Shown piece by piece: positions 54,496-62,942 of a stretch of DNA of 64,000 nt. The position numbers and the translations under genes are program-made. Each line of letters starts with the position of its first letter. The stretch's first letter is position 1. The stretch is from contig NZ_JAIZDA010000005.1 in NCBI RefSeq assembly GCF_020404405.1, positions 62,001-126,000 of the forward strand, written 5' to 3'. The notes under the pieces were generated by a model that saw only the letters and a list, made by a program, of their open reading frames with translations, had not been told where the DNA came from and made no database searches. The stretch is from Novosphingobium sp. FKTRR1 (lineage in GTDB: Bacteria; Pseudomonadota; Alphaproteobacteria; Sphingomonadales; Sphingomonadaceae).

Positions 54496-55866
54496 TCAGG
54501 CACCCACAGCGGCATGCAGCGCGATGGCATCGGCCCGCCCTTCGCGCACCCACAACACCGATCCGCCCGCCAGCAACAGACAGAAGCCCGAAAGCGTCAG
54601 CATGTGGCGCGGATCGCCTCCCAGCAGCGTGTCGTATAGCCCGAAGCCCAGCGAGATGAACGGCAGGTCCAGCCGGCTCATCAGGATCGCGAACAGCAGC
54701 ATCGGAATCACGATCATCATGTTGAAGATGCCCATGTAGACCCCGGTGCGTGTCGCCGGGATGGCATTGCTGAGGATGGCGTAGGGGTTGCCCATGATGC
54801 TGCCCCAGGCGAGGCCGATGCCCGCCGCTGGCACGAACAGCAGCGCCTTGTGTTCGACCAGCGGCAGCGCGATCATGCCAAGGCCGCCTGCCACCAGACA
54901 CAGCGCATGCAGCGGTCCCGGTCCGATCCGCCGCACCAGCGGCACCATCGCGAACGCGGTGACGAAGGCGATGGCGTTGTAGAACGCGGCAACCTCGCCA
55001 TTGGTCAGCACCGCGCTGTGGAACGCACTGCTCAGCGGGTCGGCGGTGTGATAGACCGAACGGCCGATGGCATAGCTGACATAGGCCCAGTAACCCGACA
55101 TGCCGAACCACTGGAACAGGCTCATCAACCCGAGCTTGCGCATCGCCAGCGGCATGTCGCCGATAGCCTCGGCAATTTCGCGGAACGTCGCGCCCAGTCC
55201 GGTCGGTTGGGCCTGAATATGCGCCAGTTCCTGCGGCGTCAGGGGCAATTCGGGCACGCGCCAGACCGACCACAGGATCGTCGTCAGCGACAGCACCGCC
55301 CCGACCATGAACACGATGCGCACCGTGTAGGGGATATTGTGGGCATCCACCCAGTCCTGGTTCATCCCCATGCCGACCAGCAACGAAGGCGTCAGAAACG
55401 CGAGCATCTGGGCAAGGCCAGTGAACGCGCTTTGCGACAGAAACCCGATCTGCCGCTGCGCCGGGTCCAGCCGGTCGGAAACATAGGCGCGATAGGGCTC
55501 CATCGTGATGTTGTTGCCAGCATCAAGCACCCACAGCAGCGATACCGCCATCAGCAGCGACGATGACAGCGGCATCGCCAGCAGCCCGAGCGCGCACAGC
55601 ACCGCGCCGACCACGAAGTAAGGCGTGCGCCTGCCCCAGCGGCTTTGCGTGCGGTCGCTCATCGCGCCGATGATCGGCTGGATCAGCAGGCCGGTAATCG
55701 GCCCGGCCAGGCTCAGCATCGGGATCTGCGCCTCGGTCGCGCCAAGGTAGGTATAGATCGGCCCCATGTTGCCCTGCTGCAGCCCGAAACTGAACTGAAG
55801 CCCAAGGAACCCGAGATTCATCTCAAGAATCCGGGGCAGTGACAAATGCGGACGGACCGACGCCAT
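54496..55866 (-). CDS. MFS sugar symporter, SUT/GPH-like
   Basis: About 456 residues and 12 membrane helices. The motif DRTQSRWGRRTPYFVVGA after helix 2-3 is typical of plant SUT and bacterial SuxC-type sucrose/H+ symporters, as is GLQQGNMGPIYTYLGATE near the N-terminus. It should move the oligosaccharide across the inner membrane after TonB-dependent entry. The ATG 55866 has GGGAGAG upstream. First gene of the minus-strand operon, with a LacI-type palindrome 66 bases before it. Confidence 0.88.
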   Translation of the reverse strand: MASVRPHLSLPRILEMNLGFLGLQFSFGLQQGNMGPIYTYLGATEAQIPMLSLAGPITGLLIQPIIGAMSDRTQSRWGRRTPYFVVGAVLCALGLLAMPLSSSLLMAVSLLWVLDAGNNITMEPYRAYVSDRLDPAQRQIGFLSQSAFTGLAQMLAFLTPSLLVGMGMNQDWVDAHNIPYTVRIVFMVGAVLSLTTILWSVWRVPELPLTPQELAHIQAQPTGLGATFREIAEAIGDMPLAMRKLGLMSLFQWFGMSGYWAYVSYAIGRSVYHTADPLSSAFHSAVLTNGEVAAFYNAIAFVTAFAMVPLVRRIGPGPLHALCLVAGGLGMIALPLVEHKALLFVPAAGIGLAWGSIMGNPYAILSNAIPATRTGVYMGIFNMMIVIPMLLFAILMSRLDLPFISLGFGLYDTLLGGDPRHMLTLSGFCLLLAGGSVLWVREGRADAIALHAAVGA

Positions 55867-55931
55867 GAACGCTCTCCCGATGGCTCGACAGGCCACTCGT
55901 CACGCTCATGCCATATGTCGCACAAGCCGAC

Positions 55932-55945
55932 AACAATCGTTTGCA
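55932..55945. promoter_or_regulatory. LacI-type operator before the symporter operon
   Basis: AACAATCGTTTGCA matches the site at 49849-49862 at 12 of 14 positions. It lies in the divergent region between the symporter operon and the GMC oxidoreductase, and could control both. Confidence 0.65.
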
Positions 55946-56027
55946 ATAATTTGCTTCCGCCAATTCCGGCCGATGGCACCGACTGCGTTCTTGCGCGGTG
56001 GCGCCTGCGCGGGTTAGCCCTGCGCGG

Positions 56028-57683
56028 ATGGGAGAAAGCACAACCGCAGCCACGTTCGACGGCGACTATGACTACATCGTCGTCGGCGCAGGCTCTGCCG
56101 GTTGCGTCGTGGCCAACCGCCTGTCCGCCGACCCTTCGGTCCGGGTGTTGTTGCTGGAAGCAGGCGGTCGCGATGACTGGATCTGGTTCCACATTCCGGT
56201 CGGCTACCTGTTTGCGATCGGCAATCCGCGCGCCGACTGGATGTTCCGGACCGAACCCGAAACCGGGCTCAACGGTCGCAGCCTGAAGTACCCGCGCGGC
56301 AAGGTCATCGGCGGGTGTTCGGCGATCAACGCCATGATCAGCATGCGCGGGCAGCGGCAGGACTACGATCACTGGCGTCAACTTGGCCTGACGGGGTGGG
56401 GCTGGGACGATGTCGCGACGGTGTTCCGCACGATCGAGGATCACTTTCTGGGCGACAGCGAAGCCCACAGTACTGGCGGCGAATGGCGGGTGGAGCCGCC
56501 GCGAGTCCAGTGGCAGGTGCTTGATGCCGTGGCGCAAGCAGCGCAGCAGATGGGCGTTCCCGCAAGCGCCGACTTCAACACCGGCGACAACAGCGGCGTC
56601 GGCTATTTCCACGTCAACCAGAAGCGCGGCACGCGTTGGTCGACCGCGCGCGGCTTCCTCAAGCCGGTGCTGCGCCGTCCCAACCTGCGGTTGGAAACCG
56701 GCGTGCTGGTAGACAAGGTTCTGGTCTCGGACGGCCGCGCCAGCGGTGCGCGCTTCAGCAAGGGCGGACAGCAATTCACCGCACGGGCGCGCGGCGAAGT
56801 GATCTTGTGCGCAGGCGCGATCGGCACCCCGCACTTGCTGCAACGCTCGGGCATCGGCCCCGCCGCGTGGCTGGCAGAAGCAGGTGTCCTCCCGCTGCTC
56901 GACCGACCCGGCATCGGCCGCAATCTGCAGGATCATCTGCAGCAACGCGCGGTCTATCGCGTGTCGGGGGTGCGAACGCTCAACGAAACGTACTGGAACC
57001 TTGCCCGACGCGCGTGGATGGGGGTGGACTATGCTTTGCGGCGGCGCGGACCGCTGACGATGGCGCCGTCGCAACTTGGCTTGTTCACCCGGTCAAATCC
57101 CGAACACGACCGCCCCAACCTGCAATTCCATGTCCAGCCGCTGTCGCTCGATGCCTTTGGCGAGCCGCTGCATCGCTATCCCGCGATCACCGTTTCGGCC
57201 TGCAACTTGCGCCCAACCGCGCGCGGGACCGTGCGCCTCGCCTCGGCCGACGCGCTGCAGCCACCGCGCATCGCCCCGGCCTACCTGTCGACGGACGAGG
57301 ACCGGCAGGTCGCCGCCGACGCCATCCGCGTGACCCGGCGGCTGATGCGGCAACCGGCGCTGGCAGGCTTCCATCCGGAAGAAGTCCTGCCCGGACTGGG
57401 TGTTTCTGACGATGATCCGGCGGCGCTGGCGCATGCGGCGGGCGACATCGGCACCACCATCTTCCACCCCGTGGGGACCGCGCGGATGGGCCGTCCCGAC
57501 GATCCCATGGCGGTGGTCGATGACCGCCTACGCCTGATCGGGCTTGAAGGCTTGCGGGTGATCGATGCCAGTGTGATGCCGACGATCACCAGCGGCAACA
57601 CCAACACCCCGACGGTGATGATCGGCGCAAAAGGCGCAGCACTGGCGATCGCCGACCGCAAGCGCCAGCATCAGCGCGCCTAG
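56028..57683 (+). CDS. GMC family oxidoreductase (choline dehydrogenase-like)
   Basis: A 551-residue flavoprotein. The FAD-binding VVGAGSAGCVVANRL is at about residues 19-33, the GMC signature GKVIGGCSAINAMISMRGQ follows, and the catalytic His is in TTIFHPVGTARMG. GMC enzymes oxidise alcohols or sugars, often glucose or polyethylene glycol. It is divergent from the sugar symporter, so a link to sugar oxidation is plausible but unproven. ATG 56028 is chosen; a GTG 30 bases earlier is possible. Confidence 0.9.
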   Translation: MGESTTAATFDGDYDYIVVGAGSAGCVVANRLSADPSVRVLLLEAGGRDDWIWFHIPVGYLFAIGNPRADWMFRTEPETGLNGRSLKYPRGKVIGGCSAINAMISMRGQRQDYDHWRQLGLTGWGWDDVATVFRTIEDHFLGDSEAHSTGGEWRVEPPRVQWQVLDAVAQAAQQMGVPASADFNTGDNSGVGYFHVNQKRGTRWSTARGFLKPVLRRPNLRLETGVLVDKVLVSDGRASGARFSKGGQQFTARARGEVILCAGAIGTPHLLQRSGIGPAAWLAEAGVLPLLDRPGIGRNLQDHLQQRAVYRVSGVRTLNETYWNLARRAWMGVDYALRRRGPLTMAPSQLGLFTRSNPEHDRPNLQFHVQPLSLDAFGEPLHRYPAITVSACNLRPTARGTVRLASADALQPPRIAPAYLSTDEDRQVAADAIRVTRRLMRQPALAGFHPEEVLPGLGVSDDDPAALAHAAGDIGTTIFHPVGTARMGRPDDPMAVVDDRLRLIGLEGLRVIDASVMPTITSGNTNTPTVMIGAKGAALAIADRKRQHQRA

Positions 57684-57688
57684 GCCGC

Positions 57689-58723
57689 TCAACCTGCGGG
57701 CTTGAGCACGACCAGATGGAAACTGCCCGGCGCGATCTCGGCGCGCTTGCCCGGCTCTGCGGGCAGGAAGCGCGCGGCAGGCGAATACAGGTGGCCACTG
57801 ACCGGATCGAGTGCTGCGGTGCGCGCGCTCGGCTCGGTCGGGATGGTCGCGACAACCCGTGCCTTGCCATGGTCCAGCGTGATCACGGCCAGCGTGCCCG
57901 TCTTGCCGCTGGGGATCAGGAAACGGTGCCGGACCGCATCCCAGATCACCGCATCGGGCCCCGCACCGATTGGCACGCGTTGCACCAGCTTACGCGCCGC
58001 CAGATCGACCAGCGCGGCCTGCCCGTTGGCGCATGATGCCAGCGCCAACCCGTCAGCAGGCGCATAGGCAAGGCCGGTCGGCCCTTCGCACCCCGGCAGC
58101 GCGATCGTGCCCAGTGGCTTGCCCGCGACCGGATCGGCCAGTTCGATCTCGTTTGCGTCCTCGTTGTTGACCGCCAGAAGGTGCGTATTGACCAGCAAGG
58201 GCATCTCCAGCCCCGGTTTGAGCGCGATCTGGCGCACTTCGCGCATCGCCGTCAGGTCGATGATCGAGGCGATCCCGGCCTTGGCCGCCATCACATAGGC
58301 GGTGTTGCCATCGGGGCCGATCAAAGCGGCATCGGGGTTGGCCGGAACCGCAATGCTCGACAGTTGTTCGCCGCTTTCGGCATCAAGGATGCGGACGGTA
58401 TTGTCGCGACCGCTGGTCACCAGAATGCGGTTGCCGCCCGGAATGGCGAGCGCGGCATGCGCCCCGACAATCGTGCCGATGGCGCGGACCACGGGCTTGG
58501 CATTGGCCTCGCCCGCGGGGACAATGACCAGCACATCGGTGCCATGCGCCACCAGCAACCGGCCATGTCCGGCATCCCAGTTGGCATAGTCCCAACGGCC
58601 ATCGGGCGCCACGATATCGGCCTCGCGAACGAATGCCGGCGTCGGCTCTGCTGCGGCAAAGCCTACATGCGGGACGAGTGCGGCTGACGATACCGCCAGC
58701 ACGCCAGCAATCAAACCACGCAT
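57689..58723 (-). CDS. secreted YncE-like beta-propeller protein
   Basis: A 344-residue protein with a signal peptide (about residues 1-22, AVSSAALVPHVGFAAAE) and about seven repeats of the type GNRILVTSGRDNTVRILDAE, which suggest a seven-bladed propeller of the YncE/PQQ-like class. No catalytic residues are apparent. It should reside in the periplasm. Start ATG 58723 has GGGAGA upstream. It converges with the GMC oxidoreductase gene, 5 bases apart; whether they work together is not shown. Confidence 0.82.
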   Translation of the reverse strand: MRGLIAGVLAVSSAALVPHVGFAAAEPTPAFVREADIVAPDGRWDYANWDAGHGRLLVAHGTDVLVIVPAGEANAKPVVRAIGTIVGAHAALAIPGGNRILVTSGRDNTVRILDAESGEQLSSIAVPANPDAALIGPDGNTAYVMAAKAGIASIIDLTAMREVRQIALKPGLEMPLLVNTHLLAVNNEDANEIELADPVAGKPLGTIALPGCEGPTGLAYAPADGLALASCANGQAALVDLAARKLVQRVPIGAGPDAVIWDAVRHRFLIPSGKTGTLAVITLDHGKARVVATIPTEPSARTAALDPVSGHLYSPAARFLPAEPGKRAEIAPGSFHLVVLKPAG

Positions 58724-58961
58724 CGCAATGTCTCCCGGCTTCGTTGATCGGAAATGCAGTTTTGTGCCCACAGCCAGCGTCAGGTGTTGCCGCGTACGGG
58801 CGCATCTATGGGCCATAGATCCGCAGCCGCGTGCTGGCCAGCAAACTAGCGCTTAAGGTATCGCCGCTATTGGCGTATGCGGCAATCCCGGCCATATGGT
58901 CGGGCAAGTCCGTCATGGGCCCCGGTCGAGGTGGTGCCCGAACTGTCGCAAGGGTGCCCGG

Positions 58962-59153
58962 ATGATCGACATCTTCGCCGTCGTCCTGCATCACGCGCTG
59001 ATGCTGCTGGCGATCTGGCGCCTGATCCAGCGCGACGATCTGGACTTCGATCCGCTGCTGCCCTTGCGCAAGTCCGACAGGTTTCGCCGCACGGTGGCGC
59101 GGGGTTCGGGCAAGGCTGAGCAAGTGGCCCCCGGCAAGGCGGCTCGGCGCTGA
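58962..59153 (+). CDS. small membrane protein, 63 aa
   Basis: An unrecognised protein with one hydrophobic N-terminal helix (IFAVVLHHALMLLAIW) and a basic, hydrophilic tail (RFRRTVARGSGKAEQ). It is followed five bases later by another small membrane protein gene, which supports a real two-gene unit. AAGGG precedes the ATG. Function unknown. Confidence 0.55.
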   Translation: MIDIFAVVLHHALMLLAIWRLIQRDDLDFDPLLPLRKSDRFRRTVARGSGKAEQVAPGKAARR

Positions 59154-59158
59154 CCCCT

Positions 59159-59368
59159 GTGCTTGCCTGGCCTGAAAGCACGGCTGGCGTGCTGGCATTG
59201 GCTGGCGCGGTCATGGCCGCGCTGGCGCTGTTCAGCGGCGTTCTGGATCACCGCCACCACAACCGTGCGGACCTTGATCGGGTCGCTCTGCTGGCTTGGG
59301 GGCGTATATCGGTGTTGCTGTTGTTCGGCGCCATCGTGTCGTTCGCGGTTGCCCTCCACGCCAGTTGA
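59159..59368 (+). CDS. small membrane protein, 69 aa
   Basis: An unrecognised protein starting at GTG 59159, with two membrane helices (GVLALAGAVMAALALFSGVL and ISVLLLFGAIVSFAVALHA) and a short His-rich turn between them. It lies five bases after the 63-residue protein. Function unknown. Confidence 0.55.
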   Translation: MLAWPESTAGVLALAGAVMAALALFSGVLDHRHHNRADLDRVALLAWGRISVLLLFGAIVSFAVALHAS

Positions 59369-59474
59369 TTACGCCGGTTGGGTCCGCTCGTTGATCATGA
59401 CGACTGCTCAACGCCGCTGCTTACAATGGATGACGGCGCCGCTGTTTCATCCGAGCCGATGCGGCGTGGACGGT

Positions 59475-60149
59475 TCAAAGGGTGGCGTTGATCCCCAGCG
59501 AAAGCACGTGGTCATCGTTATCCGGGCCATTGCGGATGAAGGCATGCTGGTTCAGGTAGCCCGCTTCCAGCGTGAATTGCCGGGTCAGGGGCGTTGCCAA
59601 TCCGACAAAGGTGCGCATCCGATCCAACCCGGTGATCGCCTGAAAGGGCACATGGTTGAGCGGAACAAAACTCTCGTTCGACACGACCAGAAGCGTGTGC
59701 CCACAGATCGGCGAGGCAAGCCGGACGAACGGGCGCAAACGCCAGCCGGTAGCGCCGATGCCGGGACGCCAACGCTCCTCCAGCCTGAGCCTGCCGCTGA
59801 TCTGGATCGGCCCTACTTTGCCCAGATTGTCGAACGAGACCTGCTGCCGAAAGCGATTCTCCATGACGGCATAATGGCCATGGAGGTATTGGGGATCATG
59901 CGTGTAACCCAGCCACAGCGTCACCGCACGATGCGGCAGGCGATAGCCGATCATCGCGTTCTCCTCGACCTCGTAAAGCCCGCGGGCATCGCCCGTACGG
60001 ACGACCAGCTCGTTTGAAGCGCGCCAGCCATCGCCCAGCGCCACATTAACGCCAAGCGTCTCCCAGGCCTGCGTATCCGTTGCCGCGTGCGCGATCTGCG
60101 GCAAGAGCAGTGCCGCACAGATGCTCGCCATCAGCCTTGTCGCCATCAT
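59475..60149 (-). CDS. DUF2490 family outer-membrane protein
   Basis: About 224 residues with a signal peptide ending in AHA. The mature part is a beta-rich DUF2490 barrel, with strands such as MIGYRLPHRAVTLWLGYTHD and RFRQQVSFDNLGKVGP, ending in SLGINATL. Function is unknown for the family. Two Pho boxes oriented towards it lie 35-92 bases upstream, so it should be induced by phosphate starvation. This suggests a porin-like or envelope role under low phosphate; that is inference. Confidence 0.82.
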   Translation of the reverse strand: MMATRLMASICAALLLPQIAHAATDTQAWETLGVNVALGDGWRASNELVVRTGDARGLYEVEENAMIGYRLPHRAVTLWLGYTHDPQYLHGHYAVMENRFRQQVSFDNLGKVGPIQISGRLRLEERWRPGIGATGWRLRPFVRLASPICGHTLLVVSNESFVPLNHVPFQAITGLDRMRTFVGLATPLTRQFTLEAGYLNQHAFIRNGPDNDDHVLSLGINATL

Positions 60150-60183
60150 CGCAATCCGCCCTCGTTCATGCGCGGCCGAATTA

Positions 60184-60199
60184 TGACATATTGGTGACA
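60184..60199 (-). promoter_or_regulatory. Pho box, proximal to the DUF2490 gene
   Basis: On the minus strand TGTCA-N6-TGTCA (plus strand TGACATATTGGTGACA). The 11-base period fits PhoB. Confidence 0.7.
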
Positions 60200-60225
60200 A
60201 TATCACCCCTGCATGGCGCGCTTTT

Positions 60226-60241
60226 TGACATTTATGTGACA
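60226..60241 (-). promoter_or_regulatory. Pho box, distal to the DUF2490 gene
   Basis: On the minus strand TGTCA-N6-TGTCA with the central ATAAA of the consensus (plus strand TGACATTTATGTGACA), 42 bases from the first box. Confidence 0.75.
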
Positions 60242-60263
60242 AGACACAGCCATGTCGCGCGCT

Positions 60264-60308
60264 CCCAAATCACACAGGCCCAAATCACTCTGGCCCAAAT
60301 CACTCGGG
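60264..60308. repeat. three tandem 15-bp repeats
   Basis: Units CCCAAATCACACAGG, CCCAAATCACTCTGG and CCCAAATCACTCGGG in direct order. The 449-base region between the DUF2490 and phoR starts holds these, the two Pho boxes and no supported gene. Confidence 0.8.
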
Positions 60309-60598
60309 GGAAGCCAATGCCAAACATCGGCCGATGGACAGACCGCAAGCAGTAACAATCGCAGCTTACGCAGAACCGGCGTAGGGCAGGCCATAGTCTT
60401 GAATTGTGCCCACAGATTTAGATTGTGACAGGGCTGCTACGCGCTTGCACGTGGATCGGGGGCTGGCATATCGCGCCGGTCAGTCTGTAACGGCATGTGG
60501 TCGTCGATTCGGATGGAGCGATCCATCTTATTGTAATGTTTGAGTTTCGGCCTGCGCGAGTTGGCCAGTTGCATCCGGTTTCACGCAAAAGGCCCGAC

Positions 60599-61774
60599 AT
60601 GACGCCGCAATCGCTGCCCCTGTCGTCGATCTTCGTGGCGATTGCCACGACCATCGGCCTGTTGGTGGCGCAAACCAACATCTGGCTGGTCGTCGCAGTG
60701 TTGATCCTGTGGTTGGCCAGTCTGTGGCTGGCCAGCCCGGAACCGACGGTCGAAACGCGCCGCGAAGACGAAGGCAGCGTTTCGCGTCAGGCAATGGTCG
60801 ATCTGGTCGAGCCGTTCAGCGTGCCGGTATTGATGCTCGACGGCCAGCGGATCGCTGCGGCCAACGGTTCGGCGCGTGAGACGCTCGGCCCGCACATCAT
60901 CGGACAGGATGCGCGCGTCGCGCTACGCCACCCCGAAGCAGTGACGCTGCTGGACAAGACCGAGGGCAGCGCACTGGTCAAGGGCCTGACCGGCGCGCGA
61001 TCGATCTGGAACGTTCGCAAAGTCGCCATCGACCAGCGCTTTTCGTTGATCGAACTGGTCAATCGCACCGCTGAGGCCGACATCAGCCGCTCCCACACCG
61101 ATTTCGTCGCCAATGCCAGCCATGAATTGCGCACGCCGCTGTCGTCTATCATCGGCTATATCGAGACGCTGTCCGACCCGGACGCGCGGATCGACGCGGC
61201 CACCAGCGCGCGGTTCCATGCAACCGTGCTGCGTGAGGCAAAGCGGTTGCAGCACCTTGTCGAAGACCTGATGTCATTGTCGCGGATCGAGGCGGAAAAG
61301 CACGATCCCCCGCGCGACCGGATCGACCTCGGCCAGATGGTCACCTCGATCGGAGCCGAAGTCGCCATCACCGCTGGCGAGGAGCGCATCGACGTCAAGG
61401 CGAGCGAGGCGATCGTCACCGGCGACCGCCAGCAACTCGATCAGGTGATCCGCAACCTGATCGACAACGCGATGAAGTACGGTCACCCCGGCGCGCAGGT
61501 CCGGGTATCCGTGGCGCCATCGGGCAGCGAAGCCGTGTTGTCGGTGGCTGACAGCGGCGAAGGCATCCACCCCGATCACATTCCCTACCTGACCCGGCGC
61601 TTTTACCGCACCGATCCGGGCCGCAGCCGTGCGGCAGGGGGCACCGGGCTTGGCCTTGCCATCGTCAAGCATATTGTCGAGCGGCACCGCGGCAAGCTTG
61701 ACATCACCAGCCAGCAGGGCGTTGGCACGACCGTTACCATCCGCCTCACACTGAACCCGATCGAGGGAAGCTAG
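60599..61774 (+). CDS. phoR: phosphate regulon sensor histidine kinase PhoR
   Basis: A 391-residue kinase with two N-terminal hydrophobic segments (about residues 8-24 and 27-45), a PAS-like segment, the H-box His175 in FVANASHELRTPLSSI, and N, G1, F and G2 boxes (LDQVIRNLIDNAMKYG, VADSGEGIH, GGTGLGLAIVKH). It senses phosphate status through the Pst transporter and PhoU, and phosphorylates PhoB. ATG 60599 has AAAGG upstream; a longer frame is less likely. pstS follows, as is usual in alphaproteobacteria. Confidence 0.93.
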   Translation: MTPQSLPLSSIFVAIATTIGLLVAQTNIWLVVAVLILWLASLWLASPEPTVETRREDEGSVSRQAMVDLVEPFSVPVLMLDGQRIAAANGSARETLGPHIIGQDARVALRHPEAVTLLDKTEGSALVKGLTGARSIWNVRKVAIDQRFSLIELVNRTAEADISRSHTDFVANASHELRTPLSSIIGYIETLSDPDARIDAATSARFHATVLREAKRLQHLVEDLMSLSRIEAEKHDPPRDRIDLGQMVTSIGAEVAITAGEERIDVKASEAIVTGDRQQLDQVIRNLIDNAMKYGHPGAQVRVSVAPSGSEAVLSVADSGEGIHPDHIPYLTRRFYRTDPGRSRAAGGTGLGLAIVKHIVERHRGKLDITSQQGVGTTVTIRLTLNPIEGS

Positions 61775-61790
61775 CCGCAGATCGACGCAT

Positions 61791-61806
61791 TGTCATAAAT
61801 TCGTCA
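61791..61806 (+). promoter_or_regulatory. Pho box before pstS
   Basis: TGTCATAAATTCGTCA, with an 11-base period and the TAAA centre close to the PhoB consensus. It lies 73 bases before the pstS ATG. Confidence 0.85.
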
Positions 61807-61878
61807 CACATGGCGACCATTGGCGGCTGAAATGCGACCCCGCCTTGCTCAGACGCGCAGACGCAAAGAGGTTTCACG

Positions 61879-62925
61879 ATGAACACGAAAACGATGCTTC
61901 GCTTTCCGGCTGTTGCTCTGGTCACGCTTGCGCTCGCCGCATGTGGCGGTTCCGGCGGTGGTTCGCGCGATCAGGTGCGTGCGGTCGGATCCTCCACCGT
62001 CTATCCCTTTGCCAAGGCTGTGGCCGAATCGCTGGCGCGCAACGACGCTTCGGTGAAGTCGCCGATCATCGAATCGACCGGCACGGGCGCGGGCATGAAG
62101 CTGTTCTGCGCTGGCGTGGGCCCGCAGTTCCCCGACATCGAGAATGCCTCGCGCCGGATCAAGAAGAGCGAGTTCGACGACTGCCAGAAGAACGGCGTCA
62201 AGGACATCGTCGAAATTCAGGTCGGCCTTGATGGCGTCGCCTTTGCCGGCAGCAAGCAAGGTCTTGCCCTGCCCCTGACCCCGGTCGACGTGTACAAGGC
62301 GCTGGCCAAGAACCCGTTCGGCAAGCCCAATACCGCCAAGACCTGGGCCGATGTGAACCCTGCCCTGCCGGCCGAGGCGATCCTTGTCTATGGCCCGCCC
62401 TCGACCAGCGGCACGCGCGATGCGCTCAAGGAACTGATCCTGACCAAGGGCTGCGATACCGACGCCGCAATGAAGGCGCTGAAGGAAACCGACAAGGACA
62501 AGCACGACAAGGTCTGCGGCGAAGTTCGCGAGGACGGCGCCTATGTCGATGCCGGTGAAAACGACAACCTGATCGTCCAGAAGATCGAAGCCAACGCCAA
62601 GGCCGTGGGCATCTTCGGCTTCTCGTACGTCGAAGAAAACGCCGACAAGCTGATCGGCCTGACGATGAGCGGCATCACCCCCACTTACGCGACGATTTCC
62701 GATTACAGCTATCCCGGTGCCCGCCCGCTCTACATCTATGTGAAGAAGGCGCATCTCAAGGCAATTCCGGGACTTCAGGCTTATGTCACGGAATGGTCAA
62801 AGCTGTGGGGCAAGGATGGCGTACTTGCCAAGCAGGGCATGGTTGTTGCACCAGAAGCGGTGCTCGCCGCCAGTGCCAAAGCCGTGGGCGAGATGCCGTT
62901 GCTTGACGGTTCGCAGCTGAAGTAA
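61879..62925 (+). CDS. pstS: phosphate ABC transporter substrate-binding protein PstS
   Basis: A 348-residue protein with a lipobox LAAC (Cys22), so it is a membrane-anchored phosphate-binding lipoprotein. The phosphate-binding GSSTVYPFAK and STGTGAGMK motifs are present, as is GPPSTSGTRDALKEL. The spacing to pstC is 17 bases. A Pho box precedes it. Confidence 0.96.
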   Translation: MNTKTMLRFPAVALVTLALAACGGSGGGSRDQVRAVGSSTVYPFAKAVAESLARNDASVKSPIIESTGTGAGMKLFCAGVGPQFPDIENASRRIKKSEFDDCQKNGVKDIVEIQVGLDGVAFAGSKQGLALPLTPVDVYKALAKNPFGKPNTAKTWADVNPALPAEAILVYGPPSTSGTRDALKELILTKGCDTDAAMKALKETDKDKHDKVCGEVREDGAYVDAGENDNLIVQKIEANAKAVGIFGFSYVEENADKLIGLTMSGITPTYATISDYSYPGARPLYIYVKKAHLKAIPGLQAYVTEWSKLWGKDGVLAKQGMVVAPEAVLAASAKAVGEMPLLDGSQLK

Positions 62926-62942
62926 GGACACCGACCCAAGTC

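Noticed and set aside
60264..60308. CRISPR-like array
   Set aside because: The units are contiguous 15-mers with no spacers; the same holds for the array at 30947-31004.
60080..60355. A 91-codon frame covering the 15-bp repeats
   Set aside because: Its repeated ITQAQIT pattern comes from the DNA repeat being a multiple of three; it also covers the Pho boxes and lacks a ribosome site.
60317..60355. A 12-codon frame with GGGGGAAG before its ATG
   Set aside because: Too short to support as a gene; 240 bases from phoR without visible coupling.
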